From Eremophila alpestris peregrina (taxonomy: Eukaryota > Chordata > Aves > Passeriformes > Alaudidae): a DNA stretch of 64,000 nucleotides. This document shows, piece after piece, positions 12,431 to 25,094 of the stretch. Numbering within the stretch: position 1 is the first letter of the stretch; every line of letters starts with the position of its first letter. The notes beneath the pieces are model-generated. The model made no database searches. It was not told the DNA's origin and saw only the letters and a list, made by a program, of their open reading frames with translations. The stretch spans positions 1,775,437 through 1,839,436 of the forward strand of contig WMCF01000031.1 in assembly GCA_009792885.1 (NCBI GenBank), read 5' to 3'. The position numbers and the translations under genes are program-made.

Positions 12431-12960
12431 TCACAGCATCAAGGCTGGAGACACAAATTAATGCCCTTTAATTACCTACTCATAATATACAAAAACAAAA
12501 GCTTTCTCACGTCATTCTTTCAATGTTTGCTAAAAGAGAGACCTTGCTCTGGCAGATCTCCCCTTTACTGGCCAAAACTCACACTGAAGGTTAACAGCTC
12601 CCGAAGTTAATGATTATCTTGCCTTGTTTGCTCAGTGTTTCAGAGTTAAAACATGTAAATATGCCTCCCCCGTGTAATTGCCGTGGTCAGCCAGCGATGA
12701 GCTCTGCAGCAAACATAAACACAGCTATTAGCACAGACAAATGTTTCTCCCTGGCCTGGCCTCCCGGGGCTCCCACAAGTGTCGGCTCCCCCAGAACACA
12801 GCCAGGCTGTCCCGCTGGCACTGGCGATTACACAGAGCCTGCTATGAAAACCCCCTCTCAAAATAGCAATTTCTAATCTCCCCTGAGGCCATTAATCAGG
12901 TTTCTAATCCAGCAAAGCTGTCCCTACTGTACAGGCTGTGATCCCCAGGCCTTTATTAGA
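12430..12960. promoter_or_regulatory. candidate noncoding regulatory element (homeodomain-motif rich)
   Basis: Within about 500 bases there are several homeodomain-type cores. An AATTAATG is close to a TTTAATTACC (about 12,457-12,476), there is a TTAATGATTATC block near 12,607, and three TAATC-type sites lie between 12,870 and 12,910. The AT-rich motif clusters sit in an otherwise GC-rich intergenic region. This is inference from motif density only, and conservation was not tested. Confidence 0.25.
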
Positions 12961-14861
12961 AACCCCTCTTGGTCACAGCATTTACTGGGTCAGGGGACAG
13001 ATTGTCACGTTTGTCAGGGCAGGAATAGCTGCCCATGGATTTTGTGAGACCCATCTGTGAGAGTGGTTAATGCCAAGACCTGGCTGCACCTTACCTGTGA
13101 ATGCTGGACTTATCAAAGTCTATCTGCATAGAAATACATCCCAATGTCAACTCAAATTTGGTAATTCCTGAAGACTTAGAGTAATCTCTGCTTTTCTGGA
13201 GACAAATGCAATACCTAGTCCTGTCTGATTGGTTTCAGATCAAAAAGGAATGTCCTGAAGATGTGTGACAGTCAAAACTTTCTGGGCAGCCTCACAGGAG
13301 CAGAGGTTTTGCCAATGTATTGACTAAATCCTAGCTGGGGTAATTGCATCTGCCTCTTCTCCACCGTTCCCCGGGTGATTCTATCTCGGAAGACCTGGTG
13401 TGTTGTGGAGGTGGGGGAATGTGACTGATGTGTGTAGCCTCCACACAAGTGTGTGACATTTGCAGCATTACCGGAGATCCCTCTGGCAAAAGGCACAGGA
13501 CAAATGCAAACCCATCGCTCCCAAAGTGCTGCAGTATCCGCGGGCAGGGGGTGTTCCAGAGGCAATGGGCCACTAAATCTCCTCCTGCCACAGGAGCTCT
13601 AGAGGCTCCCGGCGGCCCACGGTGATATTTAGACACTGAGGCGCTGGTTGGAGAGATCCAGCTCCCACAGGGGCTCGGCTGGAGGATGCTGTGGGGTCAG
13701 TGGGGGCTGTCCCGATGCTCAGCAGTGTCTTGGCTGCTCATGGAGAGGATGCTGCGGCTGAGCCCCACTGGAGGATTTGCCTTGGTGGTTCCTGGTCCGT
13801 AGGGCCTTGCCATGCAGTTCAGTGTCCCTGCCAAGCTGGAAGAGGGTGCCAAGGGGCGAGCAGGCAGTGGGGAGCTCAGGCTGGCGGGCAGTGCTTTCTG
13901 TTATCCACAGGCTAATGCAAGTGAGCAGGGCAGCCGTGGGGCTGGCATCATGCTTCACCCCACACCGTGGGTCCTGCTGGCTGAAATCCTGAGCAGTGTA
14001 GCCATGAGAAGAGCCCCTACCTTGCTGAGCTGCCCATCCCGTACTGAGCAGACCCACAGGGGTGTGGAGGCAGCGTGTCCCGGCACTGGATGCTGTCGGC
14101 ACAGGGCAGTGACTCATTGTGCCGCTGGGACTCTGGGTGTGGATGTCTCACTCACGTCTCCTCTTGGCAGCAGCAGCTTCTCCTGCTCAGGGGCTTTTCC
14201 TCCTGTCCAGCACAGCACAGGGTGGTGGCCAAGCACTCATGGTCCTGGTCTGCTGCTCTGCATCTGATCACATCAGGCCACAAACTTGCATTAAAGGTAC
14301 CTGCCCCATCCCTTGGTTTCCTAGAAATGCAGCAGCTGGCCTGGCGAGCAGACACCCAGCCCACAGGGCTGGTTAAATCAGCACAGCAGTGACCATTCCA
14401 CAGAGGTTTGTGTGACGAAGTGTTTGCAGCCACGCCAGAGGGTGGGGGGAGTGTTTACAATCTTTGCTTTTCCCATTTGCACTACAAATGCAAAAGAAGG
14501 ACACAGCCTGCACACACAGGTGGGACGTTGGAGCTGCTGCAGCCCAAGGGTTGCCTTGCCTGTGACCAGCAGCTCCCTGGCTGCCGGGCATAGCCCAGAG
14601 CAGCAAGTGATGGAGGTGGGAGCTCCTGCTGGAAAGCAGCCCCAGCCCAGGGACATGCACTGCTGAGCACTGCGCTGGGGCTGTTCAATGCTCAGGCTCC
14701 TGGCATTGAAAGTAAAAATTATTTCAGTGCAATGAACATAATCTGAGATGCAGCTGCAGCAATGGGACATGGGCAGCATGCCCAGCTGTCCTTCTCAGGG
14801 GGTGGGAGCCCCTCAAGACTTTTTCCAGCCTTTTCCTGGTCACGCAGCAGTACTGTCCCTT
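12961..14861. other. intergenic, GC-rich, no gene seen
   Basis: Both strands contain many overlapping short open frames rich in Pro, Ala, Ser and Cys, as expected from GC-rich noncoding DNA. None resembles a known family or carries consistent splice sites. Confidence 0.55.
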
Positions 14862-14992
14862 GCCATTGCTTTCCTTTGCATCTTTTGACTTTTCTCTTTG
14901 TCCTTTTTTCCCTCCTATTCGCTCTCTTTTCTTTTTTGCTTTTTAAATTTTTTTCTTCTTTCTTCTCTTCTCCTTGGCTTTTCCTTTCTGCT
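14862..14992. repeat. polypyrimidine tract (C/T on + strand)
   Basis: About 130 bases consist almost entirely of C and T on the + strand, with T-runs and TC repeats. The minus-strand frame through it is a low-complexity Lys/Glu/Arg string and should not be taken as a protein. Such purine/pyrimidine mirror tracts can adopt triplex structure. Confidence 0.75.
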
Positions 14993-17900
14993 GTGCCACA
15001 ATCAGACAAAGCCTGACAGCCAGGAGCAGTTGCTGGCTTTGTGAGGTGCTCATGTGCAGCAGTACCATGGCCTGACTATGCTGGCTGGGACATAATTCCT
15101 TCCTGAGGGCAGGATTGGTGCTGATGCCTAGGAGGGAGCTGAGCTGGTTCAAGATGGAACATCCTATCCCTCTGCCCACACAAGCTGTTGTTCTGGCGCC
15201 TCTTTGTGAGCATTAACACACCATGGTTTTGCCACTCCAAAATCCCAGGAGCTGTAACAAGAGCCAGGCATCACCCAACACTGTCAGTGTGAAGGGCTTC
15301 ATGGAAACTTCTCTGGTTTCTGCATGTCAGCTCTGAAAGCCAAGCTCATCTCCTCTGAGCCAGGCAGCAGGTCCCACACTTGAATTCTGTCCAAGAGGCA
15401 AGGGCAGCAGCTGGGCTGTGCAAGGATCTCCAGCCCTCACATCACTGGTCAGTGAGATCTGTCCTGGGCACCAGCAGCAATATCAGTAGAGCTCGTAGTT
15501 ACCCCTCCTCCCCATTTTTCTGTTTCCCTCTCTTTTTCCCATGTTTACATGACACTGAGCTACACAAATCTCCCATCCCTTCAGACACTGGATAGAGAAG
15601 TGAAGGTTGTTGCCATTCTCCCAGTGAAATCTCCCTGTGGTCAGCACTGGATGCTGCACTTACTGGATGGGCACAGACAGTGTCCCTCTGCTCCCCATCC
15701 CTCAGCACTCTGCCACCACCTCCAACTGTGTCCCCTTGGTATGAGCTCTGGTTTGGCTCTGCTGTTGCTCCCTGTGGCCTGGTTGCTCTGTGGGATTGGT
15801 TTTAAGGGCAGGTGAAAGTGTGGCAGGGTGCGGAGGTGGCAGAGCTGGGCTGAACGAAGCTCAGGTGGCACCGATTCCTCGACAGAGCAGCTGTGCTCTG
15901 TGAGCAGGGCCTGTGGGAGCCCCCTCCCTTGGACAAAACACACACATGCTAAAAAATCCCAACAGGCCAAGCTCCAGCAACGTGTAACTTGCTTTGTTAC
16001 AGATTAACCACTCCAACAGACCCCAGGCACTGTGCTGAGCTGGATATTTAACCTACTCTAGTGGCTTATTTTTTTAAGGCAAGGAACATTACAAATGTCA
16101 TCTGTGCTTTGACAGGGAGGTCACAATCTGCCAAGATGTTCACCTTGCTTCTGGGCAACTCCAGGAAGGGGGTTGGGAGCAGGGGGTCCACTTCTAAACA
16201 CTCTAACCCCAGAGTTGTGGGAGGCAGTCTGGTGTGGGTCTGGGAAGAACCCTGCCCCTAAGACACATGTGATGGCAGAAGCCAAGACCCTTCATCTCAA
16301 TGCTGGGCAGAAATGCCACATATTGACTGATTAATTGTCTCCTGAGCATCTGCCATCTCCTGGCAGGGCTGCTGGAGGCCCCCTGCCCCCCACCAGAGGC
16401 CTTTCGCCAGGCCCAGCAGGGCTCCGAGTGGTTTCCTTTCTGGAAAGGGTTCAGGTGCCGCCCAGAGCACGGGAGGGTTTTGCTGACCCCGCAGCCTGTA
16501 ATCTTACTCCGGGACTTGAGACACCTCCTGGCCCCGTTCCCCGCTCCTCTGTCCCCAGGACACGCTGTAATCGTCTCTTGGCAGGACAGCCCTGACCTGA
16601 GCAGTCCGGCTCCCAGCAGATTTCCCCAGCCTCGCCAAGCGTTTGCAAAAATACCCAGTGAATTATTCCTGACAGCTCAGCTGAACGAAGAAAAAGACAC
16701 GTTGGTCTTTACATCTATTCTTAATTTTGTTGTTTTTCCTTATAAGAGAGGTTGCCAATAATAATAACAGCAGGAACAGCTCCTGGCCCCAAACCTGACA
16801 GTTTTCTACCCTTTCTTGTGGCAAGTGTCAGCCTGGTTTCTTGCCAGCCCAGTGTCTGCTGACAGCGTCCTGCAGCGACGCAAGCGAGATTAGTGATAGT
16901 GTGGGCGAGCCGTGCTCCCTCAGCCCCGGCTTGCGACGGGAATGGCGGGTGACACCCAGCCCTTTGCTGCCACTTACAGTCACTGCGAGGTGACAGCTGA
17001 CACCCCCCACCCCAAACAGCTGGTAATGGAAATACGGCCGGATGAAATGGAAAACTAACAGAGACAGACAAGGGCGGGAGCACCGACAACGCCCCTGCAA
17101 GACCGGACCTGGGAAAAACCTCACTGCGATGGGCAGAGGAGAAACCAGGAACATTTACTTAGCCCTGGCAAGGTGGGGTGGGTGGTGTTACTGGTTTCCT
17201 TGGCTGCACTAGGAGTGGGGCTGGCAAGGGAACCGAGCTCTGCGTCCCACCCCACAGACCCGGGAGGGATAAGCACACTCTGTGCCTGGGAGGGGGAAAT
17301 ACATCAGTGTCTTAAAATATGACCCTCCAGGTTATTCACTATGTAAATACATGCTCTTAACTAATCAAAGCTGTAAAAGTCAGTTGACATCTTCCTTGTG
17401 TCCCTGCCTGCCTCCTCCCAGAGTTCCACAAGGTCTGCAGCCACAAACACGGTGAAAAATGTGCTAATTCAGCTGAGACCCTGGGAGCACTGAGAACCAG
17501 GACTGACAGATACGTAACAGGACGGAGAAAGCAGGATCATTGCCTGGGGTGAGGCTGGCATTGCCCAAATCAGGACAGGGAAGGTGCAGCCATGCTCCCA
17601 CTAGCTGGGATGCTGCAGGACCTGGACACAACACCTCCATTGCTGGACAAAGGGAAGCTCCTTCCCTGTGACTGCTGGAGACTGGGAATCCTGTTCACAG
17701 TCAGCCCCTTTCCCAAGCATCCCTGCCTCCCACCTGCCCTTCCCAGGCGTGGCTATGGGGCTTGACCCCCATTTCCACGTTTCCTGGGGAGAGACAAGAA
17801 CGCTGACCCCAGCACTGGGATAGCCGAGCCCTCCCCTGGCAAGCGCTGGGCTCCCCCTCCCTGCCGCCTCCTGCCGCGGCCTGGCACACAAACCCAGCTG

Positions 17901-20860
17901 CAGACCCGGGCTGTGCAACAGCTAAATACTGGGAATCTGGGCGGCTGCCAGGGACTTTGATCCCCAGCCACAAAAACCTCCTCCACAAGCTGCCTTCTCT
18001 TGCGAAACAACCTCCTGGGGGGGCTGAGCTGGCGTGTGCTGCCCCCGAGGCCTTTGCAGCCCCAAAAAGGGAGTTTGTCTGGTCAGCAGCCTCACCCTGT
18101 AGTGATGCAGTTCCAGTGCCAGTGCCCGTGCCAGTGGTGGAGCCGGGCAGACGCGTGTGGCACCAAATGCATTTACTTTGGACTGCTCCCAAGCACTGCT
18201 GTGCTTCTCCCTGGTACATCTGCACATTCCAGCCCCAGCAAGGCCAGCTGAAAACCTTCCCAGCTGGGAAACCCCAGGCAGAGGGTATGTGCCTACTTTG
18301 GCACTCAGCCTCTTCTCCCAGAGGTGCCCAGTGGGGCAGGACAGGCAGCACCATGGGGCACTGGGATTCTAATCCTTCACTGCAGGCCGGGTGGCTGGTA
18401 CAGAGTAATCAGGGGTGGATGATAGTGACTGCCTTAAAAATATTTTTAAAGTTTTAAAAACAAATTTTTCAAATTTTTTTTCTTCCCAGGGGTGGTAAGC
18501 AGCCACAGCCCACCCTGGCTAATGTTGGGCAATGCTGAGCATCTGGGTACAAGCCTTGGGCTGTGCTGGACATGCAACATCAGCCTGGCTGAGGGTGACA
18601 GAGCCACAGGTGCCCTCTGCTAAAGGGCTCACTGAGCCACTGATGAACAATTTGTTTTTCCTCTTTTTGCTGTCTTTCTTCCAATGCCAGCATCATCCAG
18701 CATGATGGTGGGATGGAGAGGGGCCTTTTACACTGTTTAAAGGCAAGCATGGGAAATTGAGGGATTTTTTAGTGAATGACAGACTGCAGCTTGATCAAAT
18801 CAAGGCAAAACAGGGTCTGCACTAATAGGGACATTTTAAAGGATGGCAGAAGAACATCTGGGGCTTCTCATACCAGGAAGCCTCCTATGCAGCAAATAAG
18901 CCCTATTCCATGGTCCAAAATGCTGCCAGATGCTGATGGTCTCCCCTGAGCTGTTGCTGCAAACACCCCAGACTGCCAGATGGACACTGGCTGTGTGGTC
19001 ACAGCCAGCCCTACTGTGAGCTACTTTTATTTCACTGTTCTGCAGCTAAACCCGGATTTTCCCCATTCTTGTCACTTTTACGAGCATTTCTGCTCCTTTA
19101 TTTCTAACCACAGCCTTATCTCTCGCACCCATGGACACAATGTGTCAGTGAGACACCTCTGCTTTTTGTCCTGGCTCAATCTGCTACCACATCCTGACCA
19201 TCCCCTGGCTCTGAGGTTAGGATATCAGCCTTTAACACCACTCCAGTGTCACCCAGCTGTGGCTCCCCAAGCCCAGCAATAACTTGGAGTGTTCCTGCTC
19301 TGCCAAGTAACCTGGGTGGCTCCTAGTGCCCTCCTCCTGATCTCCCCACAGCTGGACTCCAGCACACACACTCTTGGTCACACCTAGATTTATGATTTTG
19401 CAAACCTGAGCTGACATCCTCCAGGTCAAGCACTTCACCTGCAGCACCCTCCTGGGTCTCCCTGTGTTTCAGGAGCCTCTGGCTGCTGCAGCTCCTGGAG
19501 CTGGCTGGGAGCAAGGGCAAACTCAGTGCATTGGTGCTGAGCAGTGCAGATCACTGCTGGGGCTGCCAGCCCCTGTGGTGCAGCCACGGCTCAGCAGCGT
19601 GGGAGAATTTCCTTCCTTTATGAGCCAGAGTGCTGTACTTTCCTGCCCCCCACAAGGTTCCCATGGATCAGGGTGAAATCAGGGTTTGGCTCTGTGTCAG
19701 CCCCCTGGTCCCAGTGGAGAGATGGAGGCAGCAGCAGCAGCAGCACCAATTCACCCTCCTGCCAGACCAACCTGGGCCACGGCACCCAGCAGTTCCACAG
19801 AGCTGGGCATGGACATGGCATCCAACACTTTCTCCAGAGAACAGAACTTTTTTTAACCTCTCAAAATTAAAAAAGAAAGAAAAAGTCTTAACCCCAAACA
19901 GTTTTTTAAGGAAAACCAAAGATTAGAAATACTGTAAGCAGTGGAGGCAAAACACCAAAAATAGCATCTGAAGTTTCCTGCGTGCACTCTCCCTGCAGGC
20001 AGCCTGCACTATATTTGTCTTCACTTGCCATTTCTGCTGCAATCAATTTGCAATTGCCGCTGGCGAGGAACCCATCTATTAAAAGCTCGGCTGAGACCTA
20101 TGGCAAAGATGTCACCACTAAAAAAATCTGGCCATTCATTAAAAAAACCAAACAAAGCAGTGTCCTTCTCTGCAGACCTTCCCCTTCCCAACAAAATCCA
20201 CTAAAACCATCCCTGGCCGTGTTGTCTCGGCTTGGGAGCAGCTGTGGAAGCCCAGTGTGGGTTTCCTTCCATGAAGAGAGGGATTTGCTCAGCAGCTGCT
20301 CTGAGGCTTGGAAGCACTTGGTGTTTGCTGCCTGTTGGGCCTTATCTCCACGATTTGCTGCAGGCCACCCTGGGGAGGCGGATTCCTCCCGGGTCAATTG
20401 CTTTTAGCTCAAAAACAAATGTTTTCTATCATCCTTTTCATCCCAGGATAAAAGTGCAGCAAGGAATCACAGCCTTCTCTTGCTGCCTTGGTGGGCTGTG
20501 CTGCTGGGAGCTCCTCTTCCCCCACAGAAATGTGGAAGGAGGAACAGAGAAGGCAAACAGGAGCCTGGAGTGATTCCTGCCTTTGCCTAAAAACATAACC
20601 CCATGGGGCTGCCTAAAAAAATAATCCCACAGGACTCCCTAGGGACACATGGCTCTGCCCCCAGGTTCCTGTCCCAAAAGCATCGTGGCCAGTGCTGACA
20701 CCAAACTGGTTTCTCCCAGAGCCAGGCACTGGCTGGGGACCCATCTGGTGATGGGACACTGATGGGACACTCGTGACACTGAGGGAGGCAGGAGGGCTGT
20801 TTGAGGAGGCCAAAGGCTCAGAGCCCCTGTAGCCAAACACAACAGTGGCTGCAGGGAGAT
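14993..20860. other. intergenic, GC-rich, no gene seen
   Basis: No gene was recognised. Local features are a (CAG)5 run at 19729-19743 and a GT/CA-like minus-strand run near 18,112-18,135. A stretch at about 20,000-20,160 looks less repetitive and could be conserved noncoding DNA. The minus-strand open frame 17701-18354 has no family resemblance and its middle is a short tandem repeat. Confidence 0.5.
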
Positions 20861-21190
20861 AAAATTGCTGCCTATAAATAGCGCTGGGAAGCAAACATTA
20901 GGGAGGCAAAAAAGCTATTCAAGCTAAAGGACAATGTTGGCACTAAAGCAAATAGATATAATTAGCCATTAATAAATGAAGGCCAAAGATTAGGGAAAGT
21001 AATATCAGAAAAGTGAGAGCTAGGAAGGCTTTCCAGTGGGAAGGGCAGAGGAGACCTTGACCAGCATTTAAAACAGGCTGTGGCTATTTTTTAAAAGCCA
21101 TTAAGTTATGAGCTGTCAAACCCAGCCTGCTGTGATTGCTGATGAGCCTATTTTTCTGTTTAAAAGGGAAAATTTGGCCTTTGTGACGAC
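20860..21190. promoter_or_regulatory. candidate enhancer-like block with MEF2-type site
   Basis: CTATAAATAG at 20872-20881 matches the MEF2 consensus YTAWWWWTAR exactly. It is followed within about 100 bases by an ATAATTAG/CATTAATAAATG homeodomain-like block around 20,955-20,980. The stretch is AT-rich inside GC-rich surroundings. The activity is inference only. Confidence 0.25.
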
Positions 21191-21964
21191 AGGAATGGTA
21201 GAGGGGCCTAGGAAGCTGCCTGAACCCCATTCTGCTTCCTCCTCCCTTGGTCAGATCAATCAATCCTGGCCCCTCCTGGATCCCTCTGTGCCTTCTCTGC
21301 CCCTCACAATCAAGTGAAGTCCTACAGCCTTTCTCCAAACCTGCACCTCTGAAAGCTCCACAGCAATGCTGGAGGGGGCACTGCTTGCCCTGTGCCATGG
21401 GCTTGCCCCAGCCTGGGGCTGTGGGGCTGGAGAGGGTTTTTCTCAGCACAGCTGAGGCATCGTGCTGGCAGCAGCAGCTCCTGCCAGCCTGTCCTGCATG
21501 GGCAGCCAAAGGGCTGGCATGGCTGATGAGGCAGGTGGATGCAGGGACTGGTGCCTGTGGGACACTGCCTTGTGCCCACCCCAGCCCTTCAGCCCACCCC
21601 AGTGCCACAAATCTTGTCCCCACACTCTTCCCTGGAAAAACCCAGACTGGACAACCTCAGTGTGCCTCCATGGGAACCCCAACATCCCTGGCAAGGCCAT
21701 AGTTTGGATGATCAGGGGTTGTTCTGTGCTGCCCCAGCAGAAACCTCAGGAAGAATGAGCTCACCAGTGATGAGAGGGCCCCTGTTACCTGAGACTGCCA
21801 GCTGCTGCCATGGCTTTGCTTTACTTTGCAACCAGGGGAACTGCAGGAGTCATTTTCCTTTGAAGCCCTCGCAGGGAATCAGGTGCCTTTTCTGGAATAC
21901 ACATTTTAGCCAAGGAGCCATTATTGGCTGAGTGTCTGTACGGGTAAGGTAGTGACAAGAGATG

Positions 21965-22400
21965 GTTCCTCCTCGGTTGCTATTTCCAGAGGATGAAGTC
22001 ACCGGGCTGCAGCGCCTGAGCTCCCCGGAGGCTGAGTCAGAGCCGGCCGTGCCGAGGGAGGCTCCGAGCGCGGCCCCCACTCCGCAGCAGCCCCACGGTC
22101 GGTGCCCCCTGAGGGCTTCAGGCCCGGGAGCAAAATGGCGCCGGGCCGGGCTCCCCTCACGCTGCATCGCACGGGGTTCCTGCCCTCAGCCCTCCCGCCA
22201 CCGCCGGCTCCTGCCGAGAGCTGCGTGCCCCTTCCGGGGAATGTCCTCCCGGGCCATGGCCCCTTCCACAGTCCCAGCACAGGCTGGGTAACTCCTCCAC
22301 GAGGCTGTGATAACAAACACACTTCCAAAGAAAGAGAGGAAGCGAGAGCTCCCGGCCGGGCCCGGCGCTGCCGCCGCTTCCTGTGCCACTGAGGGCGTTT
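21965..22400. promoter_or_regulatory. CpG island with promoter-type motifs (orphan)
   Basis: By hand count there are roughly 35 CpG in about 430 bases of very GC-rich sequence, far denser than anywhere else in the window. It contains an AP-1 site TGAGTCA (22033-22039), a YY1-type AAAATGGCGCC (22132-22142) and an ETS-type CTTCCGG (22231-22237). YY1 plus ETS inside a CpG island is typical of housekeeping promoters. The ATG inside the YY1 site has a good Kozak context (A at -3, G at +4) and opens a short frame. No known gene starts here, so the transcript, if any, and its direction are unknown. It could also be an enhancer or an alternative promoter. Confidence 0.5.
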
Positions 22401-25090
22401 GTTTGCCTCCTCCAAAGCAAACAGTGTGGAAACTTGGGGGGTGTTTTGGCAAATTCTCCCCTCTCGCTTATAAAAGATGCTTCCTGTGCCAGCTTTCCGA
22501 CATCCTGTTCCTTCCAGACGTTGCTGGGGATGGGTGGCAGGGGATCCCAGGAGTATGTGATCCTTAGAAACCAGTGGTTTATCCGCCAGCTGCTCCCTGC
22601 ACCTGCAGGGCGGCCATGGCCGCTGACTAACAACGGCTGAGGGGACTCACCGCCAGTGCTGGCCTCAGCGGCGTCCTGAAAGGGGCTCCAGGGAACAGCA
22701 CCATTTCCTTGGAGACCTTCAAACACTGTGTGACTTCTGTTCGTGGCCCCATATGGGATGGGAACCACCATGATCAACCGTGTGATGCTGAACCGGAGCA
22801 ACTGGTAGTCTGAAGTCCTGGGCTGCAGCCATTCAAACCAGCAGGGAACAGGCAAAATTAAACTGAACAATAATATTTTTGGCTTTTTCTCTTAGTAAAG
22901 ATGGTAACAGAGTTGCAGCTACTTGGCTTGAAACACTGTTCAATCTGTGCTGTTTCCCACACAGACAATACTTTGCTCCTTGAGGGGCCAGCCTGAATTC
23001 ATGCCAGAAAAAGCAGAGGTGAAGAGCTGAGTCCCCCGTGAGCCCCTCTTTGTGTATGGAAACAATCGGCCCCGGCTGCCAGCCCCACCACACACCACTG
23101 CCTTCTCAAGGGTGTTTTGCTCTCTGCTATGGTGCCAGAGCTCAGGAAACAATGAATTCACTGGTCACCCAGTGCCCTTCAGCAGAACAGCTCAGGTATG
23201 GAGCAGTGCAAAGTACAAGAGGGCTGGTGTTATTCTAGTCAAGGCCAGACAAAAGCTTCTTCAGCCCCTGGTTAAAATCCTACTTTTTCTCTCTAAGCAC
23301 ATTTACTGGAAAAGTGTCAAAGAATATAAAAATGTGCTTACAAATAGCACAGTGGTTCCCAGGAGTGAGTTCCTGTAGTTAGGCTGCACAATTCCTGCTG
23401 ATCCCTCTGGCCATAGCAGGAACTGCTGGCTATTCCCTTAACACACCATTTTTGCTGAAGAACCAAATGATGAAAGGGGGAAAAATGTTTTCAGTACAGC
23501 ATCCTTCCTCCCCTTTGCTGGCTCAGGTAGTGGAAACCACAAGTCACCCTGCAAAGAGCCAGGTTTTGGGAAAATGAGGGATACAGCCCACTGCCTTGCC
23601 CTCTGTACCCCTGCCATCTTTCAGAGAAGAGCTTGTGTCACACTGGGCCTGTGGATTCCAATGACTGGAAGGGAAGTTGAATTAAAAAATGAAATTAACT
23701 TGAACACACAGAATTAGGGGTATGGGAGGCAGCAGAGGTGGGGCTCTGCAGGACAAGACTCTACTGCAGGGTCTGGCTGTGGTGGAAGAGTGACAGTGCT
23801 GGCCCCACAAAGCTCTCATGAATCCCAGTCTGGCTGCTGACTCAACACTGGGCACTGGCTGAACCCTTGGGCCACTGCAGCATCCTGGGGATGGACCAGA
23901 GCCAGTGTCCCCCAGCCTGGGAGCCACTGACAGCAGCTGGGAGCACCAGCAGGCCAGAGAGCTGGATCCAGGTCCAGAGGTGAACCAAGCTGGAGAGCTT
24001 CACCCCTGCTTGGAGCAAAACTGAACGGGTCACACTCAGCCCTTGCTAGAAGCCAGGAAATTGTTCTTTCTTTTGTGTCTGATTTTATGGTGGGAAATGG
24101 TGAGCAAAGGGGCAGTGCAAAGGCAGTGCTTGGAAGGGCAGCAGTCCCTCTGCACTGTGCACAGCAGTGGCCCTTCAGGGACTGCACTGAGCTCTGCCAA
24201 AAAGGAGGAATAGAATGGGAAAGTGTGCAGTTATCTCTACAGCCTGCTGCCCCTCAGATCAATCTGCAGCAAGGACTTGCTGAAATGGGAGTCTTCACCA
24301 CATCTCTGCTGCCTTCCTTGTAATCAAAAGCTCCTTTCTTTCATAATAATCTCCTTTCTAATCTAGTACAAAACCAGTATTTTATCCTTATGGATTCATA
24401 AAACTGTCTAGCTCAGCTCTAGCAATGCTGTGAACTTGACTTCTCAAAAGTATGAGTTAGGTAAAGGGGATCAATAACAGTTTATCATGAAAGGGCCAGC
24501 ACAGGAGAAAAAAGAGGTTCCGGTAAGACAGAAGAAACTCAGCTTTAGGAAAGTACCATCAAACCCCCTGTTCCAGCAGTCAAATGTGTTATTTCAAACT
24601 TAGACATTTGCAAAACAAACTCCCCCTATTATTCTTTCAAATTAGTTTGGACTTCCTATAATTTAACAAAGATGTAATCATATCTGCAGAGGTCCCAGAA
24701 TTCCTTATGAGCATCTTAAAAAGCAGGAATGAATCATTTCCTTGTACAACAATCAACTTTGCAATGCTGTGATCTTGGAAATAACAGTTCAACAGTCAAA
24801 GTCAAGCACTGAAAAGAAAATAAAAGCATTTAATGTAAAATATTTCCAAAAGTTTTTACAGCAATTTCCTATAAATGGAGTATTTTCTTAAAGAATGAAA
24901 CCACTGATATAAATGGATTGTTCCAAAGGGGATTACAAAACTTTCTCCTCAGCCACACAGGAGGTGTGGAGGGTATTTCTCTTATCTGAAAACACCTAAG
25001 ATAATTGGAAAGTGATATTCAGGATCTAGCCTGCTGTGTCTAACTGGTGGTAACACACAGATTCTTTGGGATTAAAACCCCACAGGCTGA
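22401..25090. other. intergenic, no gene seen
   Basis: GC content falls back towards 24 kb. No exon, RNA gene or clear repeat was recognised. It lies just beyond the inferred PPIL2 3' end. Confidence 0.55.
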
Positions 25091-25094
25091 TTTA

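Noticed and set aside
14719..15009. Lys/Glu/Arg-rich open frame on the minus strand
   Set aside because: It is the translation of a simple purine-rich tract.
17701..18354. 217-codon open frame on the minus strand
   Set aside because: The middle is translated from a short GT-type tandem repeat, the rest resembles no family, and there is no splice or start context. It is explained by GC-rich composition.
21084..21623. 179-codon open frame on the minus strand
   Set aside because: No recognisable family, and it overlaps a plus-strand frame of similar quality. Judged chance.
22157..22870. 237-codon open frame on the minus strand across the CpG island
   Set aside because: It lies in GC-rich sequence where stops are rare, its composition is Pro/Gly/Arg/Ser rich, and it shows no known domain. 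Overlapping frames of similar length occur on both strands.
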